32,794 bases of DNA from assembly GCA_036477795.1 (NCBI GenBank), contig JAZGDL010000256.1:1-32794 (forward strand), written 5' to 3'. The notes beneath the pieces were generated by a model. That model was not told the origin of the DNA. It was given only the letters and a program-made list of their open reading frames with translations, and did no database searches. This document shows, piece after piece, positions 22,390-31,050 of the stretch. The stretch comes from JAZGDL01 sp036477795 (GTDB lineage: Bacteria; Planctomycetota; Phycisphaerae; UBA1845). The position numbers and the translations under genes are program-made. Position 1 is the first letter of the stretch. Every line of letters begins with the position of its first letter.

Positions 22390-24771
22390 TCAATTGCCGG
22401 CAAAGAGCAGGAAAGTCATGTAATCGTCGAGGTCGATATCCGTATCGCCGTCGCAGTCGAACAGGTCACAGAGGGGATTCTTGTTTGCGTTGCCCGTTCC
22501 GGTGAAGCAAAGCTGCAGCCTTGCCCAGTCGTGCAGGTCGATATCGTCGTCATCGTCAGCGTCCCCGCAGGGCGCGCACTCGGCGACACAGCTTGTGCCA
22601 TCGCCCTGGTAACTGCCGCCCACGCTGACGCAGAGATCCTCGTTGGCGTCGTCCACGCATTCCCCGCCAGGAAAACAGCACGCCCCGCGCAGCGCAGGGC
22701 ACGCAATGTCGGCGCACAGGAGCCCATGTCCACGGTAGCTGCCGCCCACGCTGACGCAGAGAGCCTCATCGGTATGGTCCAAGCATTCACCACCAGGAAA
22801 ACAGCATTGCCCTCCGAGTCGACAATCGTTGTCGCATCCGTCGGTACTGACAGTGTTCCCGTCGTCGCATTCTTCCCCACCTTCTTGGATTCCGTTTCCG
22901 CATTCGGGAACGTCGAACTCGTATGCGCCCATGTCCACCTCGATACCTACAACACGTTCGTTTCCGTCGAGGTCCAGCGGGAGAGGTTCGATTACGTTCC
23001 CATCGCCGTCGAGATCGAATGTGTCCTGCGGCAACGCACCCACTAGACCCGTGTCGATGCATGGGGAACCGACGTCCAGCCGAAAGTTACCAGAAGGGTC
23101 CACGAAGAGTGGGTCGTTATTGATATTGCCATTTACACCGGCCATATTCCAATCCTGAATGCAAGAAGCGAATATGGAAAATGGCGCACCCGATATCTGC
23201 GCGGTTTCAACCGGCCCACCTGTATGACTGTTTCCCCATAGGACACAGTTTACGAACAGCGGATCCGTGCTGCCTAGAGACACTCCGCCAGCAACGTTAG
23301 CCGTGTTATTGGCGAACGTACAGTTGAAATGCGATGGATTACCAAGGGCATTGGGATAGAAAAGACCTCCTCCTTCCCCGGTGTTGGCCGCATTTTCAGT
23401 GAAGAGGCAGTTAATAAGTGTTTGTGAACCCTCGGAATAAATCCCTCCGCCGCTGTCCGCTGAATTTGATCGAAAAACGCTGCCCATGATCGTTCCGAGA
23501 CCGAACCGCTTGTAGAGTGCGCCTCCAAACCTGCCAGCGAAATTGCCGTCGAATATACAATCCTTGATCAGAAGCTCTCCGCTGCTAAACACGTAGATAC
23601 CACCGCCGTCACTGATTTGTGATCGGTTGTTTGTAAACGTACAGCGGTCAACCGTATTTGGGCTTTCACCGCTGAGGTACATCGCTCCGCCAAATATACC
23701 GCAAAAGTTTTCTGAAAAAAGGCATTCCGAAAAATGGCTGCCCTTGACTGAATAGACAGCGCCACCACTTGAGCCAGCGGTATTTCCAGCGCTATTTGCA
23801 ATAAAGATGCAATTCGAAAAACTCCCGCCGCTGGTTGAGAAGACTGCGCCACCGCTAGTCCCCGCGCGGTTTTCAGAAAATGTGCAATCGATCAGTTTCG
23901 GTGTGCAATCAAAAAAAACGGCAGCTCCTCCCGCCCTGACCGGACTTGGTGATGAGTTTCGGTGGAACACACAGCTTGTTAGCACCGGATTGGAATCTCT
24001 GCAGTAAATGCCGCCGCCACCCCCCTCAGAAGTCACGTTCTCCTTGATTAAGCAATCTGCCGCCTCGATGCTGCCTGACTCGACGTAGATGCCGGCTCCT
24101 TGCCCAGAACACGTGTTGTCCCTCACTACGCAATTCTGAAGTTGGAGACCTGCGTTCAAAACGTAGATACCTGCTCCTTTCCCAGAAGCTCCTTTCCCAG
24201 AACACGTGTTGTCCCTCACTATGCAATCCTGAAGTCGGACACCTGCGTTTATTACGTATAGGCCAGCGCCACGACTGGTTGAATCGATCCCGTTCGCGTT
24301 CCCTTCGGCGATGACAAGGCCGTCAAGAATTGCCATAGCGCCAGGAAAGCCGTTGGCGGTGATAACATGATAGCAGTTATCAAAGTCGAACTCCGTGCCG
24401 ATATTGCCGGTAAGCGTGGTGAGATGGATTACGGTATCCCGCTGATCGGGATCAGGATCGCCGCAGCCGGCATATCCTCCTTCGATCGTCACACCATCAC
24501 GCAAAAAGAAGGTAGCTTCGCGACGATCGATCAGTCCAGAGGTATCGGGAGCATACAAGCCATTGGCGACGCGGACCGTGTCGCCCGCCGAAACCATCTC
24601 AAGTGCTGGGGAAAGTTCGGTATACGCGTTGCACCAGCTTGAACCGTCGTGAACGGGGCCCGAGGCGTCGGCATCGACATAGTGAATCGCTCCGGCACTC
24701 AATGATACAGGCGCAAAGAGAGCGATAGCCAGGACGACTCGTGGGCAACAGCTATTTCGGCGACGATTCAT
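22390..24771 (-). CDS. Secreted parallel beta-helix protein with dockerin-like C-terminus
   Basis: A 793-residue protein with a signal peptide (LAIALFAPVSLSAGA). It opens with HYVDADASGP and SGDTVRVANGLY-type sequence, then about 20 turns with GGxY and NCxFxxN motifs, a right-handed parallel beta-helix. It then has VDMGAYEFD (choice-of-anchor Q-like end), a DUF4215-type segment (CGNGIQEGGEECDDGN), two GACC-like repeats (CCFPGGEC), and two acidic EF-hand-like loops (DADDDDDIDLHD and DCDGDTDIDLDD), as in dockerin-like planctomycete surface proteins. GAAGG precedes the ATG. A 93-bp in-frame duplication encodes two near-identical turns. The middle of the gene is less GC-rich than its neighbours. 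Probably a cell-surface or secreted polysaccharide-binding or structural protein. Confidence 0.8.
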   Translation of the reverse strand: MNRRRNSCCPRVVLAIALFAPVSLSAGAIHYVDADASGPVHDGSSWCNAYTELSPALEMVSAGDTVRVANGLYAPDTSGLIDRREATFFLRDGVTIEGGYAGCGDPDPDQRDTVIHLTTLTGNIGTEFDFDNCYHVITANGFPGAMAILDGLVIAEGNANGIDSTSRGAGLYVINAGVRLQDCIVRDNTCSGKGASGKGAGIYVLNAGLQLQNCVVRDNTCSGQGAGIYVESGSIEAADCLIKENVTSEGGGGGIYCRDSNPVLTSCVFHRNSSPSPVRAGGAAVFFDCTPKLIDCTFSENRAGTSGGAVFSTSGGSFSNCIFIANSAGNTAGSSGGAVYSVKGSHFSECLFSENFCGIFGGAMYLSGESPNTVDRCTFTNNRSQISDGGGIYVFSSGELLIKDCIFDGNFAGRFGGALYKRFGLGTIMGSVFRSNSADSGGGIYSEGSQTLINCLFTENAANTGEGGGLFYPNALGNPSHFNCTFANNTANVAGGVSLGSTDPLFVNCVLWGNSHTGGPVETAQISGAPFSIFASCIQDWNMAGVNGNINNDPLFVDPSGNFRLDVGSPCIDTGLVGALPQDTFDLDGDGNVIEPLPLDLDGNERVVGIEVDMGAYEFDVPECGNGIQEGGEECDDGNTVSTDGCDNDCRLGGQCCFPGGECLDHTDEALCVSVGGSYRGHGLLCADIACPALRGACCFPGGECVDDANEDLCVSVGGSYQGDGTSCVAECAPCGDADDDDDIDLHDWARLQLCFTGTGNANKNPLCDLFDCDGDTDIDLDDYMTFLLFAGN

Positions 24772-24979
24772 GATCAGACCTTCCTTCAGCGGCCAATTCC
24801 CATTCGCGAGATCTCAACTAAGTATTCTACCAAAGCGAGCTACTCGATGTAACGGAGATGGTGGGTCTCGGGCGAAAATATGGCCGTTTGCCCCGCTTCC
24901 ATCGTGCCTTTCAAGGCTTGATCAGCATTTACGGCTCGTTAAGTCCCGCATGTACGCCAAATCGCCTGAAAGCGACTCT

Positions 24980-25927
24980 TTACACGGCTATCGAGGCGTA
25001 ATAATCGATGGCCAGCCGCAGACCTTCCTCGAAATCAACCTGCGGTTCATAGCCGATCAGTTCCTTGGCCAATCGCACGTCGGCCAATGAATGCTTCACG
25101 TCCCCCTTACGCGGCGGGGCGTAGTCCGGTTCGATCTTCTTGCCCAACAGCTCATTGACGCGCCGGATGACCAGATTGACACTGACCGCCTGTCCGCAGG
25201 CAATATTGATCACCTGTCCGCAGGTTTGGTCCACCTCGGCGGCCAACAGATTGGCGTGCAGGATGTTCTCGATATAGCTGAAGTCGCGGGTCTGTTGGCC
25301 GTCTCCGTAAATGGTCGGCGGGCGGTTGGCTAGGATGGTGGTCACAAAAGCGGGAATGGCTGCGGCGTACTGACTCTTGGGATCCTGCCGCGGGCCGAAG
25401 ACGTTGAAATAGCGCATCGACAACGTCTGCAGCCCGAAACACTCGTAAAAGGCCCGGGCGTACAGCTCCCCGGTGAGCTTCTGCACCGCATAGGGGCTCA
25501 ACGGCTCCGGATTCAGGCCCTCGTGCTTGGGTGACACGTCTATGTCACCGTACGCCGAGCTGCTGGCGGCGTAGACCAGCCGCCGGCACCTCTGGCGGTG
25601 GGCGGCGGAGAGGATATTGAACGTGCCGTTGACGTTGGCCTCGTGGCTGGCCAGGGGCTTTTCCACGGACAGGGGCACGGAAGGGATGGCTCCCTGGTGA
25701 AAAACCACGTCAATACCTTCACAAGCTCGGTCGCAGGTTTGCCCGTCACGCAGGTCTCCTTCCACAAAATCGATCGCATCCTCGATGGCGGCGATGTTGC
25801 TCCGCTGGCCGGTGCTTAGATCGTCCAGCACGCGAACGTCGTGGCCCAACTCCACCAGCCGGGCTGCCAGATGCGATCCGATGAACCCCGCTCCGCCGGT
25901 AACCAGGTAATTCGCCATAATTGTCAT
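24980..25927 (-). CDS. NAD-dependent sugar-nucleotide epimerase (extended SDR)
   Basis: A 315-residue Rossmann enzyme. The N-terminal GGAGFIG binds NAD, and the catalytic S-x-Y-x3-K site is made of AASSSAYGD and SPYAVQK. GAIPSVPLSVEKP, RYFNVFGPRQDP and DFSYIENILHANLLA are typical of the UDP-GlcNAc/UDP-Glc 4-epimerase group (GalE/WbpP-like). The exact substrate is uncertain. ATG at 25927 overlaps the upstream stop (ATGA), favouring it over ATG 25918. Together with the UDP-sugar pyrophosphorylase at 15569 and the glycosyltransferase at 20493 it points to surface-glycan synthesis. Confidence 0.9.
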   Translation of the reverse strand: MTIMANYLVTGGAGFIGSHLAARLVELGHDVRVLDDLSTGQRSNIAAIEDAIDFVEGDLRDGQTCDRACEGIDVVFHQGAIPSVPLSVEKPLASHEANVNGTFNILSAAHRQRCRRLVYAASSSAYGDIDVSPKHEGLNPEPLSPYAVQKLTGELYARAFYECFGLQTLSMRYFNVFGPRQDPKSQYAAAIPAFVTTILANRPPTIYGDGQQTRDFSYIENILHANLLAAEVDQTCGQVINIACGQAVSVNLVIRRVNELLGKKIEPDYAPPRKGDVKHSLADVRLAKELIGYEPQVDFEEGLRLAIDYYASIAV

Positions 25928-27093
25928 TGTCCTCCGTTGAATACCTCGTACAGGACCGCGTCTCCAGGGGCCAGGTCCGTCTTCAGCGTGACCCGCCCTC
26001 GCCGCACCATGAAGACCTCTCCGACGATCGTCCGCTCGTCTACCGGAACCCCGACCAGACGTCGTGCCGGACCGAACCGGCAGGGGACCGTCAACGGCTT
26101 ACGCACGAACCTGGTCGACGATTGATTCCAGAGCATTAGATATCGTCGCTTAGGCAGCGAAAAACGAACGACCGCCAGGGAAGGCCCCGACGAATCCAGG
26201 GGGATGGGCCGGGCGGTCGACCCGCGAAGCTTCAGGCCCCACTGGCGGGCCCGTTCGGTGATACGTTTGACCGCCGAGGCTCGCTTTGGTGACACCTGCC
26301 CGCTACTGCCTACGATTCCCTCCCAATCCGCCGCCGGAGAACGAAAAGCGTCGAATACCACGCCGTCGGTGCAGCCGTTTGCTAAGGCACGGTGGTAGGC
26401 GCCCAGCCACTCTCCGACGTCGGCGTCGAGGTGATTGAGCGGCTGCAGGACGCGGATCGTCGCCACCCGGCCTGGAGTTTGATCTGAGGGACGGGCGGCG
26501 CTGAATGGGGCCGCGGCGTAAAAAGTCACGCCCAAGTCCTCCGGAAGCACTCGCCCGGAATCCCTGATTGACGCGAACGTCAAAGGCTGCGCCCGGCGGC
26601 GGTGGTGCAACTTCGCCAAAGCCCGGACCCGCCGGGCGCTGGGCTCATCGAAGATCGTACCGAGATCAAAAACGCGTGCTTTCGATCGACCCATATAGGC
26701 AGCCAGCGCCTCCAAGGACCACGATGATGACGGAAATCGGCCCATGGCTACGTACGCTTGCACGAGAGGGTCAGGCGCTATCGTAACGAGCCCCTGCTCT
26801 TGAGCCGCACGACGAATCAGCGGCGAGTGGACCTGATCGTCGGGACAGACGAGAACGGAGTTGAAACCCAGCGCGTGCACCCTGCCTAGATCGTCAGCCA
26901 ACTCTTGCATCGCTGTCTCGGACGTAGCGGCGAGCCCCGTGTCGACCCGGTACCAGACGGCGATCGGAAAAAAGTATCGTTCAACCGGGGGCGCACGGCA
27001 GCCGGCTAACGACACCGCGCTGAGCACCCCGGCCAATAGACTCGCAGGAGCACGCCCCGGAGTGGGCTTCTGACCGGTATGACGTCGAAACAC
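25924..27093 (-). CDS. Lipoprotein with TIM-barrel-like domain, function unknown
   Basis: A 389-residue exported protein. The signal segment ends SLAGC (lipobox). After it come FPIAVWYRVD, LGFNSVLVCPDD, ARVFDLGTIFDEP and GCTDGVVFDAF, a rhythm of short strands and helices that suggests a glycoside-hydrolase-like TIM barrel. A C-terminal beta domain (about the last 100 residues, KRRYLMLWNQSS) resembles those that follow such barrels. I do not recognise a specific family or catalytic pair. The frame is open to an ATG at 27243, but the extra 50 residues are encoded by R3 hairpins. GTG 27093 gives a normal signal peptide and is preferred, though its ribosome-binding site is weak. It is coupled to the epimerase by a 4-bp overlap. 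Confidence 0.55.
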   Translation of the reverse strand: MFRRHTGQKPTPGRAPASLLAGVLSAVSLAGCRAPPVERYFFPIAVWYRVDTGLAATSETAMQELADDLGRVHALGFNSVLVCPDDQVHSPLIRRAAQEQGLVTIAPDPLVQAYVAMGRFPSSSWSLEALAAYMGRSKARVFDLGTIFDEPSARRVRALAKLHHRRRAQPLTFASIRDSGRVLPEDLGVTFYAAAPFSAARPSDQTPGRVATIRVLQPLNHLDADVGEWLGAYHRALANGCTDGVVFDAFRSPAADWEGIVGSSGQVSPKRASAVKRITERARQWGLKLRGSTARPIPLDSSGPSLAVVRFSLPKRRYLMLWNQSSTRFVRKPLTVPCRFGPARRLVGVPVDERTIVGEVFMVRRGRVTLKTDLAPGDAVLYEVFNGGQ

Positions 27094-27131
27094 GTTGGCA
27101 TGGCGCTTCAAAGGAAGTACGACTATATGCT

Positions 27132-27186
27132 GTGCCGAGAGTCCCTTCTCGGCACCTGCCAAGGAGCGAGAAAGGATTCTCGCTCC
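27132..27186. repeat. R3 palindromes, inverted pair
   Basis: GTGCCGAGAGTCCCTTCTCG (27132-27151, completed by GCAC to 27155) and, in opposite orientation, GGAGCGAGAAAGGATTCTCG (27163-27182, completed by CTCC to 27186) are hairpins of the R3 family seen twice at 9470-9523. They lie between two divergent lipoprotein genes. Confidence 0.8.
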
Positions 27187-27423
27187 AGCGGTCATAATCG
27201 CATGGTTTATGAAACGCGGTACTGGATCAGTGTGCGCCATCATGCGATGCTGATCCGAGCCGGGAGCGCGAGCGACCGGCCAAGAACCCCGCGCTGGCGC
27301 TTGGGGCTCGGAAAACTGTCACGCATTCGCGCACGGTCATTGGGATTCATGGAAACCTCGCGTATTGACAGGGCCCGGACCGTAGGGATAAACTCCGCCG
27401 TTGTGTTGAGGGCGTCGCGTTCC

Positions 27424-27984
27424 ATGTCCAAGCGTCATCTTGCACTCCGAGCGGTCTGTGCGACCCTTGGGGTCTGCTGGCTCTTTCCGTACCTCTGGGC
27501 TTGCACGCCTAAACCGGAGACCGGCAGCGACCCAACGAATCAATCGCTGCTGTCGCTCATGCCCGCCGACATCCACATCGTGGAAGCCTTCACCGCCTGG
27601 GCGGACCTCGACGGTAAGCCGGGCATCGATGGTATCGACGTTTACGTCCAGCCTGTCAACGCGGCTGGTGATGCGATTCAAGCAGCCGGGGCGATGTATG
27701 TTGAACTTCATGCCTATCGCCCCGCCTCCGCCGATCATAAGGGCCGGCGTCTGGGCATCTGGGACTTCGCGTTAAGGAGCCAAGAGGATCAGGACACGCG
27801 CTGGAATCGGGCGACACAGATGTACCAGTTTCCGATTGTGTTAACGGCTGAAGCCCGTCCGACCGAACCGGCGACGAAGTTCGTACTGTCGGTTACGCAC
27901 AATCCGCCGCTGGGTCTTCGCCGGTCCGACGAATACATTCTCGAAACGTCTCTGGCCGCCGGCGCCTTCATGGGGTCGCGATAA
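27424..27984 (+). CDS. Hypothetical lipoprotein
   Basis: A 186-residue protein not recognised. The basic start MSKRHLALR is followed by a hydrophobic core and LWAC, a lipobox. The mature part reads as one beta-rich domain: HIVEAFTAWADLDGKPGIDG, then DVYVQPVNAAGD, then a strand IVLTAEARPTEPATKFVLSV. The frame is open upstream but that part overlaps repeats, and GAGGG before ATG 27424 fits this start moderately. The next gene, another lipoprotein, begins 45 bp later, so the two are probably co-transcribed. Confidence 0.65.
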   Translation: MSKRHLALRAVCATLGVCWLFPYLWACTPKPETGSDPTNQSLLSLMPADIHIVEAFTAWADLDGKPGIDGIDVYVQPVNAAGDAIQAAGAMYVELHAYRPASADHKGRRLGIWDFALRSQEDQDTRWNRATQMYQFPIVLTAEARPTEPATKFVLSVTHNPPLGLRRSDEYILETSLAAGAFMGSR

Positions 27985-28029
27985 GCGGAGGATGCGTCCT
28001 CCAGTAAGGTCCAAAAGGAGAACCTGCTC

Positions 28030-28371
28030 ATGTGCAAGCGAACCGGGGCCAGCATGATTGTCGCGGCGATGGCACTGACGACGCTCACCGGATGCGACCC
28101 TTTGACGCGCGATCGCTTCCAGATGATCGACGTTCGTACCTCGACCGATGTGGACGTGCGGTACACGCTGGGCCAACCGACCTTGCGGCGAAACGACCAG
28201 TGGCACTACCAGCGCCCCGACCGCCACCTCAACGTCATCATCGATTTCGACACGGCGGGCGTAGTGACTCGCAAGCAGTGGATCGACGCCGCCACGGGCG
28301 AATGGCTGGACACCGAACCGTCCGACGACAGCAAGCCTCGTGAATCTACCACCGTGCGGACCATCGACTAA
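28030..28371 (+). CDS. Small lipoprotein, weakly BamE/SmpA-like
   Basis: A 113-residue protein with lipobox TLTGC (C22). After it VRYTLGQPTLRRNDQWHYQR and VIIDFDTAGVVTRKQWID recall the BamE/SmpA fold (LGxP, then W-x-Y, then a hydrophobic strand with GxV), which in proteobacteria supports outer-membrane protein assembly. The resemblance is short and may be coincidental. AAAGGAG precedes the ATG by 11 nt. It is paired with the lipoprotein gene just upstream. Confidence 0.6.
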   Translation: MCKRTGASMIVAAMALTTLTGCDPLTRDRFQMIDVRTSTDVDVRYTLGQPTLRRNDQWHYQRPDRHLNVIIDFDTAGVVTRKQWIDAATGEWLDTEPSDDSKPRESTTVRTID

Positions 28372-28398
28372 TAGTACAGCGTAAAGTAGGCGGAAAGT

Positions 28399-28472
28399 GT
28401 AGGGTCCGCCGTGCGGAGCACCCCGTGGCCGTCCACCAATCTGGCGTTCGTGGTCCGCAAGGCGGGCCCTAC
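28399..28472. repeat. R4 palindromic repeat, full copy
   Basis: GTAGGGTCCGCCGTGCGGA (28399-28417) and TCCGCAAGGCGGGCCCTAC (28454-28472) pair over 19 bp with two mismatches around a 36-nt loop. The left half recurs at the enolase stop (1848-1906). It lies in the 149-bp gap before the tRNA gene. Confidence 0.75.
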
Positions 28473-28520
28473 GCGTCTGGACATCGTCCCGCCCGGTCGC
28501 TAACGTATCTGCCCGACGTT

Positions 28521-28593
28521 GGCCCCATCGTCTAGTGGCCTAGGACACCGGCTTTTCACGCCGGCAACACGGGTTCGACTCCCGTTGGGGTCA
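28521..28593 (+). tRNA. tRNA-Glu (anticodon TTC)
   Basis: A full cloverleaf is visible. Acceptor stem GGCCCCA pairs with TGGGGTC (one G-T pair). The D-arm region CGTCTAGTGGCCTAGGACA follows. Anticodon stem CCGGC/GCCGG encloses TTTTCAC, giving anticodon TTC. The T-arm CGGGTTCGACTCCCG is standard. CCA is not encoded. Its 3' 29 bp are duplicated at 32525-32553, making it the integration site of the island to its right. Confidence 0.95.
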
Positions 28594-29197
28594 TTACTCC
28601 ACCGTTCGCAACGGTGCATGTCAATTCGCTAAGAATCGCGGTTTTCCGCCGTGTTTTCGGCGTTTTCTCCCTACCCGAATGGAGCACGTCGCTGCACCCG
28701 ATTGAACCGGTTTGGGCGGCGTTTCCGCCAGTCTGTACGCCAGTACGTCCGCCAGTAGGAACCTGCACACAATCCGTCCCGGTCGCCCGTGCCGCTTCGC
28801 GCGACGGATGGCCGAAGTCCGGTAGCCGTTGCACCGCATCCGCAAGCGAACCGTGTGCTGTCCGCGTGTAGGTGTTCAGCGTCAGGACCGGCGAGCTGTG
28901 CCGTGCCAGCGTTTGCAGCGTCTTGACCGGAACGCCCGCCGCCGCCAACAGCGTGCAAAACGTCACCCGCAGGCTGTGAAAGTCGGCCACGCGGCCAGTG
29001 TCGTCACGATAGGCGATACCGGCGTCCTTTAGGTCGTCGCGGAACATGAACACCACTTGCTCCGGTCGCGGGGATTCTGAAGCGCGAGCCGACGTAGCTG
29101 AGTGAACCAAACGGTACTCGATGCGCCCGCGCGCGGGGAGTTCGTCGTCCCGCCATAGTTGTGACGATGGTCCTGTACGTACGTTTGTGACGGCCAA
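28556..29197 (-). pseudogene. Tyrosine recombinase (integrase), N-terminally truncated
   Basis: 213 residues containing only the C-terminal half of the catalytic domain: HSLR (H74, R77), LARHSS (H100) and NTYT (nucleophile Y110) in standard spacing. The first catalytic arginine region, the DNA-binding core and the N-terminal arm are absent, and I find no continuation upstream in other frames. TTG at 29197 follows GGAGG, so a short product might still be made, but it could not be a complete integrase. The tail after Y110 is unusually long (about 100 residues) and ends MTPTGVEPVLPA, which is the antisense of the tRNA-Glu 3' end. The gene thus reads across attL. Confidence 0.75.
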
Positions 29198-29323
29198 CAG
29201 CCTCCTGAACAGGCTGCGAATGGTTCAGGCATTCTCCCGGCGGGTTGCGACTCTCGCCGTTGCCTGCATCTTCTTCTGGCCTTTTTATTTTTGCGCGTGG
29301 TGCGCGGGGTGCAAATGCGTCGT

Positions 29324-29746
29324 TCAAGAATCGCTGTTGCGTAGTGCCGCAACGTAACCCCGCTGCTCAAAGTGCTCATCTTCGGTCAATGCGATACCAA
29401 GGGAGTATTCGTTCATCGCATTGAACGACGCACAATCGGTCAAGCTCCACCGCTTGTCACGATAGGCTCCGTAGTCTTGGCACGCGCGTTCGAACTGCTT
29501 CGGCGTCTGGGAAATGACAAGCGTGTTTGGATCTGAGACGATGCGATGAACGGCCCGAATCGCGCTCTCGCGCAAGCGCCATCCGTATTTCGAGAAGAAG
29601 TTGAGGAACTCAACGAGCACCATTTCGGTCGTCACAATCCGAAGGGGGGCCAACTCTCTGGCTGTGTCGATGGCCTTATCGTGAAGGCTGTCTCGAGGAT
29701 GAATGATTGCGACCCAATAAGACGTATCTGCGAACGCGCTGGTCAC
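29324..29746 (-). CDS. PIN-domain toxin, VapC-like
   Basis: A 140-residue putative ribonuclease. PIN acidic residues are in place: D7 (FADTSYW), E46 (EMVLVEF), D104 (LTDCASF) and D123 (ALTEDEHF). VapC-type toxins cut tRNA or rRNA using Mg2+. GTG at 29746 overlaps the stop of the upstream gene (GTGA) and removes an unlikely N-terminal extension. Being last of three overlapping genes, with the antitoxin candidate directly before it, fits toxin-antitoxin order and translational coupling. Confidence 0.85.
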   Translation of the reverse strand: MTSAFADTSYWVAIIHPRDSLHDKAIDTARELAPLRIVTTEMVLVEFLNFFSKYGWRLRESAIRAVHRIVSDPNTLVISQTPKQFERACQDYGAYRDKRWSLTDCASFNAMNEYSLGIALTEDEHFEQRGYVAALRNSDS

Positions 29747-30213
29747 TCGCTGCCCTCTGGTTCGCCGTAAAGAATCTGCTTGAAGTGCTTGGCAGCGTCC
29801 CTCGGCACGTTCGCCCACTCTTCAGGGGGGACGGCTGCGCCGATCTGAGCTACTGACTCCCAGATGGGCTGATCTTCCGTGGGCAGATGCGCTACACCTT
29901 CTTCAGGGGTCTCCATGAAGATCAACCCGCGAAGCTCTTTGCGGAGCTTCCGAATGAAATCATCCACCGGGAAATGCCAAACCGTTGACAGCGGCTCGCT
30001 CAATGGGTCGAAAGCCTCTTCCAGTTCCTGCAAAACAGTTCCGGGAGATACGGAGATCATTGCGGCTCCCTGAACGGTTTCGTCCTGCAGGGTATGAAGA
30101 TACAGGAAAGCAGGTTCATCGTCGGGGGGCGACGTGTCCAGTACGCCCACAGGCTCAACTAGCGTATCTCGTAGTCGAGCATAAGCGTGTTGTTCATACT
30201 GCAAGGTCGCCAT
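29743..30213 (-). CDS. Probable antitoxin partner of the PIN toxin
   Basis: A 156-residue protein. The C-terminus AAVPPEEWANVPRDAAKHFK then QILYGEPEGSE resembles the ends of antitoxins encoded next to PIN toxins (VPxEEWxxxPxDxxxxFxxxLYG). The first about 100 residues (YLHTLQDETVQGAAMISVSP onward) are not a recognised DNA-binding fold, which makes it larger than usual VapB proteins. Its ATG shares a base with the stop of the upstream gene (TAATG), and its stop overlaps the toxin start. Confidence 0.6.
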   Translation of the reverse strand: MATLQYEQHAYARLRDTLVEPVGVLDTSPPDDEPAFLYLHTLQDETVQGAAMISVSPGTVLQELEEAFDPLSEPLSTVWHFPVDDFIRKLRKELRGLIFMETPEEGVAHLPTEDQPIWESVAQIGAAVPPEEWANVPRDAAKHFKQILYGEPEGSE

Positions 30214-30887
30214 TACCTTTCCCTCCCACGTATCGCCGCAATGATGCTTGAAGCTCGCTCTTCCGCAGCGAGCCGATCACGGTCGAAACGTTCATTTAGG
30301 AGCGGTGCGAGCTTGAACAGCGTTTCGTCGCCTACCAACGCCTTCACGTCGTAGTGGAAGTTGCAGGACACGTGAAGCATGTCGGGAGCAACGGTGCTAG
30401 GCAAAACAGAGAACGACGCGACACCGTCGTGGTGGGGTGACTTCGTCTTCCATTCAGCAGCGTCAACCTGTAGGTCATCGATACCTACACTCGCTTGCGA
30501 AACGATCTTGCCAAGTGATTGGCCAACGTTGTCAAGGCCGAGTCGCCGGTGAAAACCAAAGTTAAAGCCAAAAGCAGAAACCGGCGTGTGATGGAGCTGC
30601 TCGAAAACGATCTTGGCGACCCGGAGGATTTTCTGCGATGCGTCACCGTTCTCCGTCTGAATCTGCCACCGTTCCTCTGCGCAGGCGATGGTGAATCCCA
30701 TTACGCTGAATTGCGTTAGTGGAGGGATGCAAACAAGTTTGCCGGATTTCGCAGCAGATTCCGCGGCTAGTTCATCGATGGCGCCGACTTCTTGGTACCA
30801 CCGCGGGTGGTGAAGCGTGGGAATCATCTTCGCGAGCACAACGATCGAAAATAGCTCTGATTCTGCGGCTTCCTGCGACATCATCAT
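30213..30887 (-). CDS. Unknown first gene of the PIN-toxin module
   Basis: A 224-residue soluble protein, not recognised. Conserved-looking segments: FSIVVLAKMIPTLHHP, KLVCIPPLTQFSVMGFTIA, HHTPVSAFGFNFGF, and a C-terminal charged helix (NERFDRDRLAAEERASSI). There are no membrane segments and no obvious catalytic motif. The ATG follows TGGGGATGG. Its stop overlaps the antitoxin-like start, so all three proteins are probably made in fixed ratio. It might be a third regulatory or chaperone component. Confidence 0.7.
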   Translation of the reverse strand: MMMSQEAAESELFSIVVLAKMIPTLHHPRWYQEVGAIDELAAESAAKSGKLVCIPPLTQFSVMGFTIACAEERWQIQTENGDASQKILRVAKIVFEQLHHTPVSAFGFNFGFHRRLGLDNVGQSLGKIVSQASVGIDDLQVDAAEWKTKSPHHDGVASFSVLPSTVAPDMLHVSCNFHYDVKALVGDETLFKLAPLLNERFDRDRLAAEERASSIIAAIRGRER

Positions 30888-31050
30888 CCATCCCCATATA
30901 TAATACTACGTTAGATACTAGTCTTCGGCAGGTTTGTTGGCACGTCCTCTTCATCCACCTTGGCCAGCACTTTATCGGAATCTGCACCGGCCCTACCCCC
31001 CAAAATACCCCAAAATGGCCAATTCCTTACCCATCCCCAATAATCGCCCC

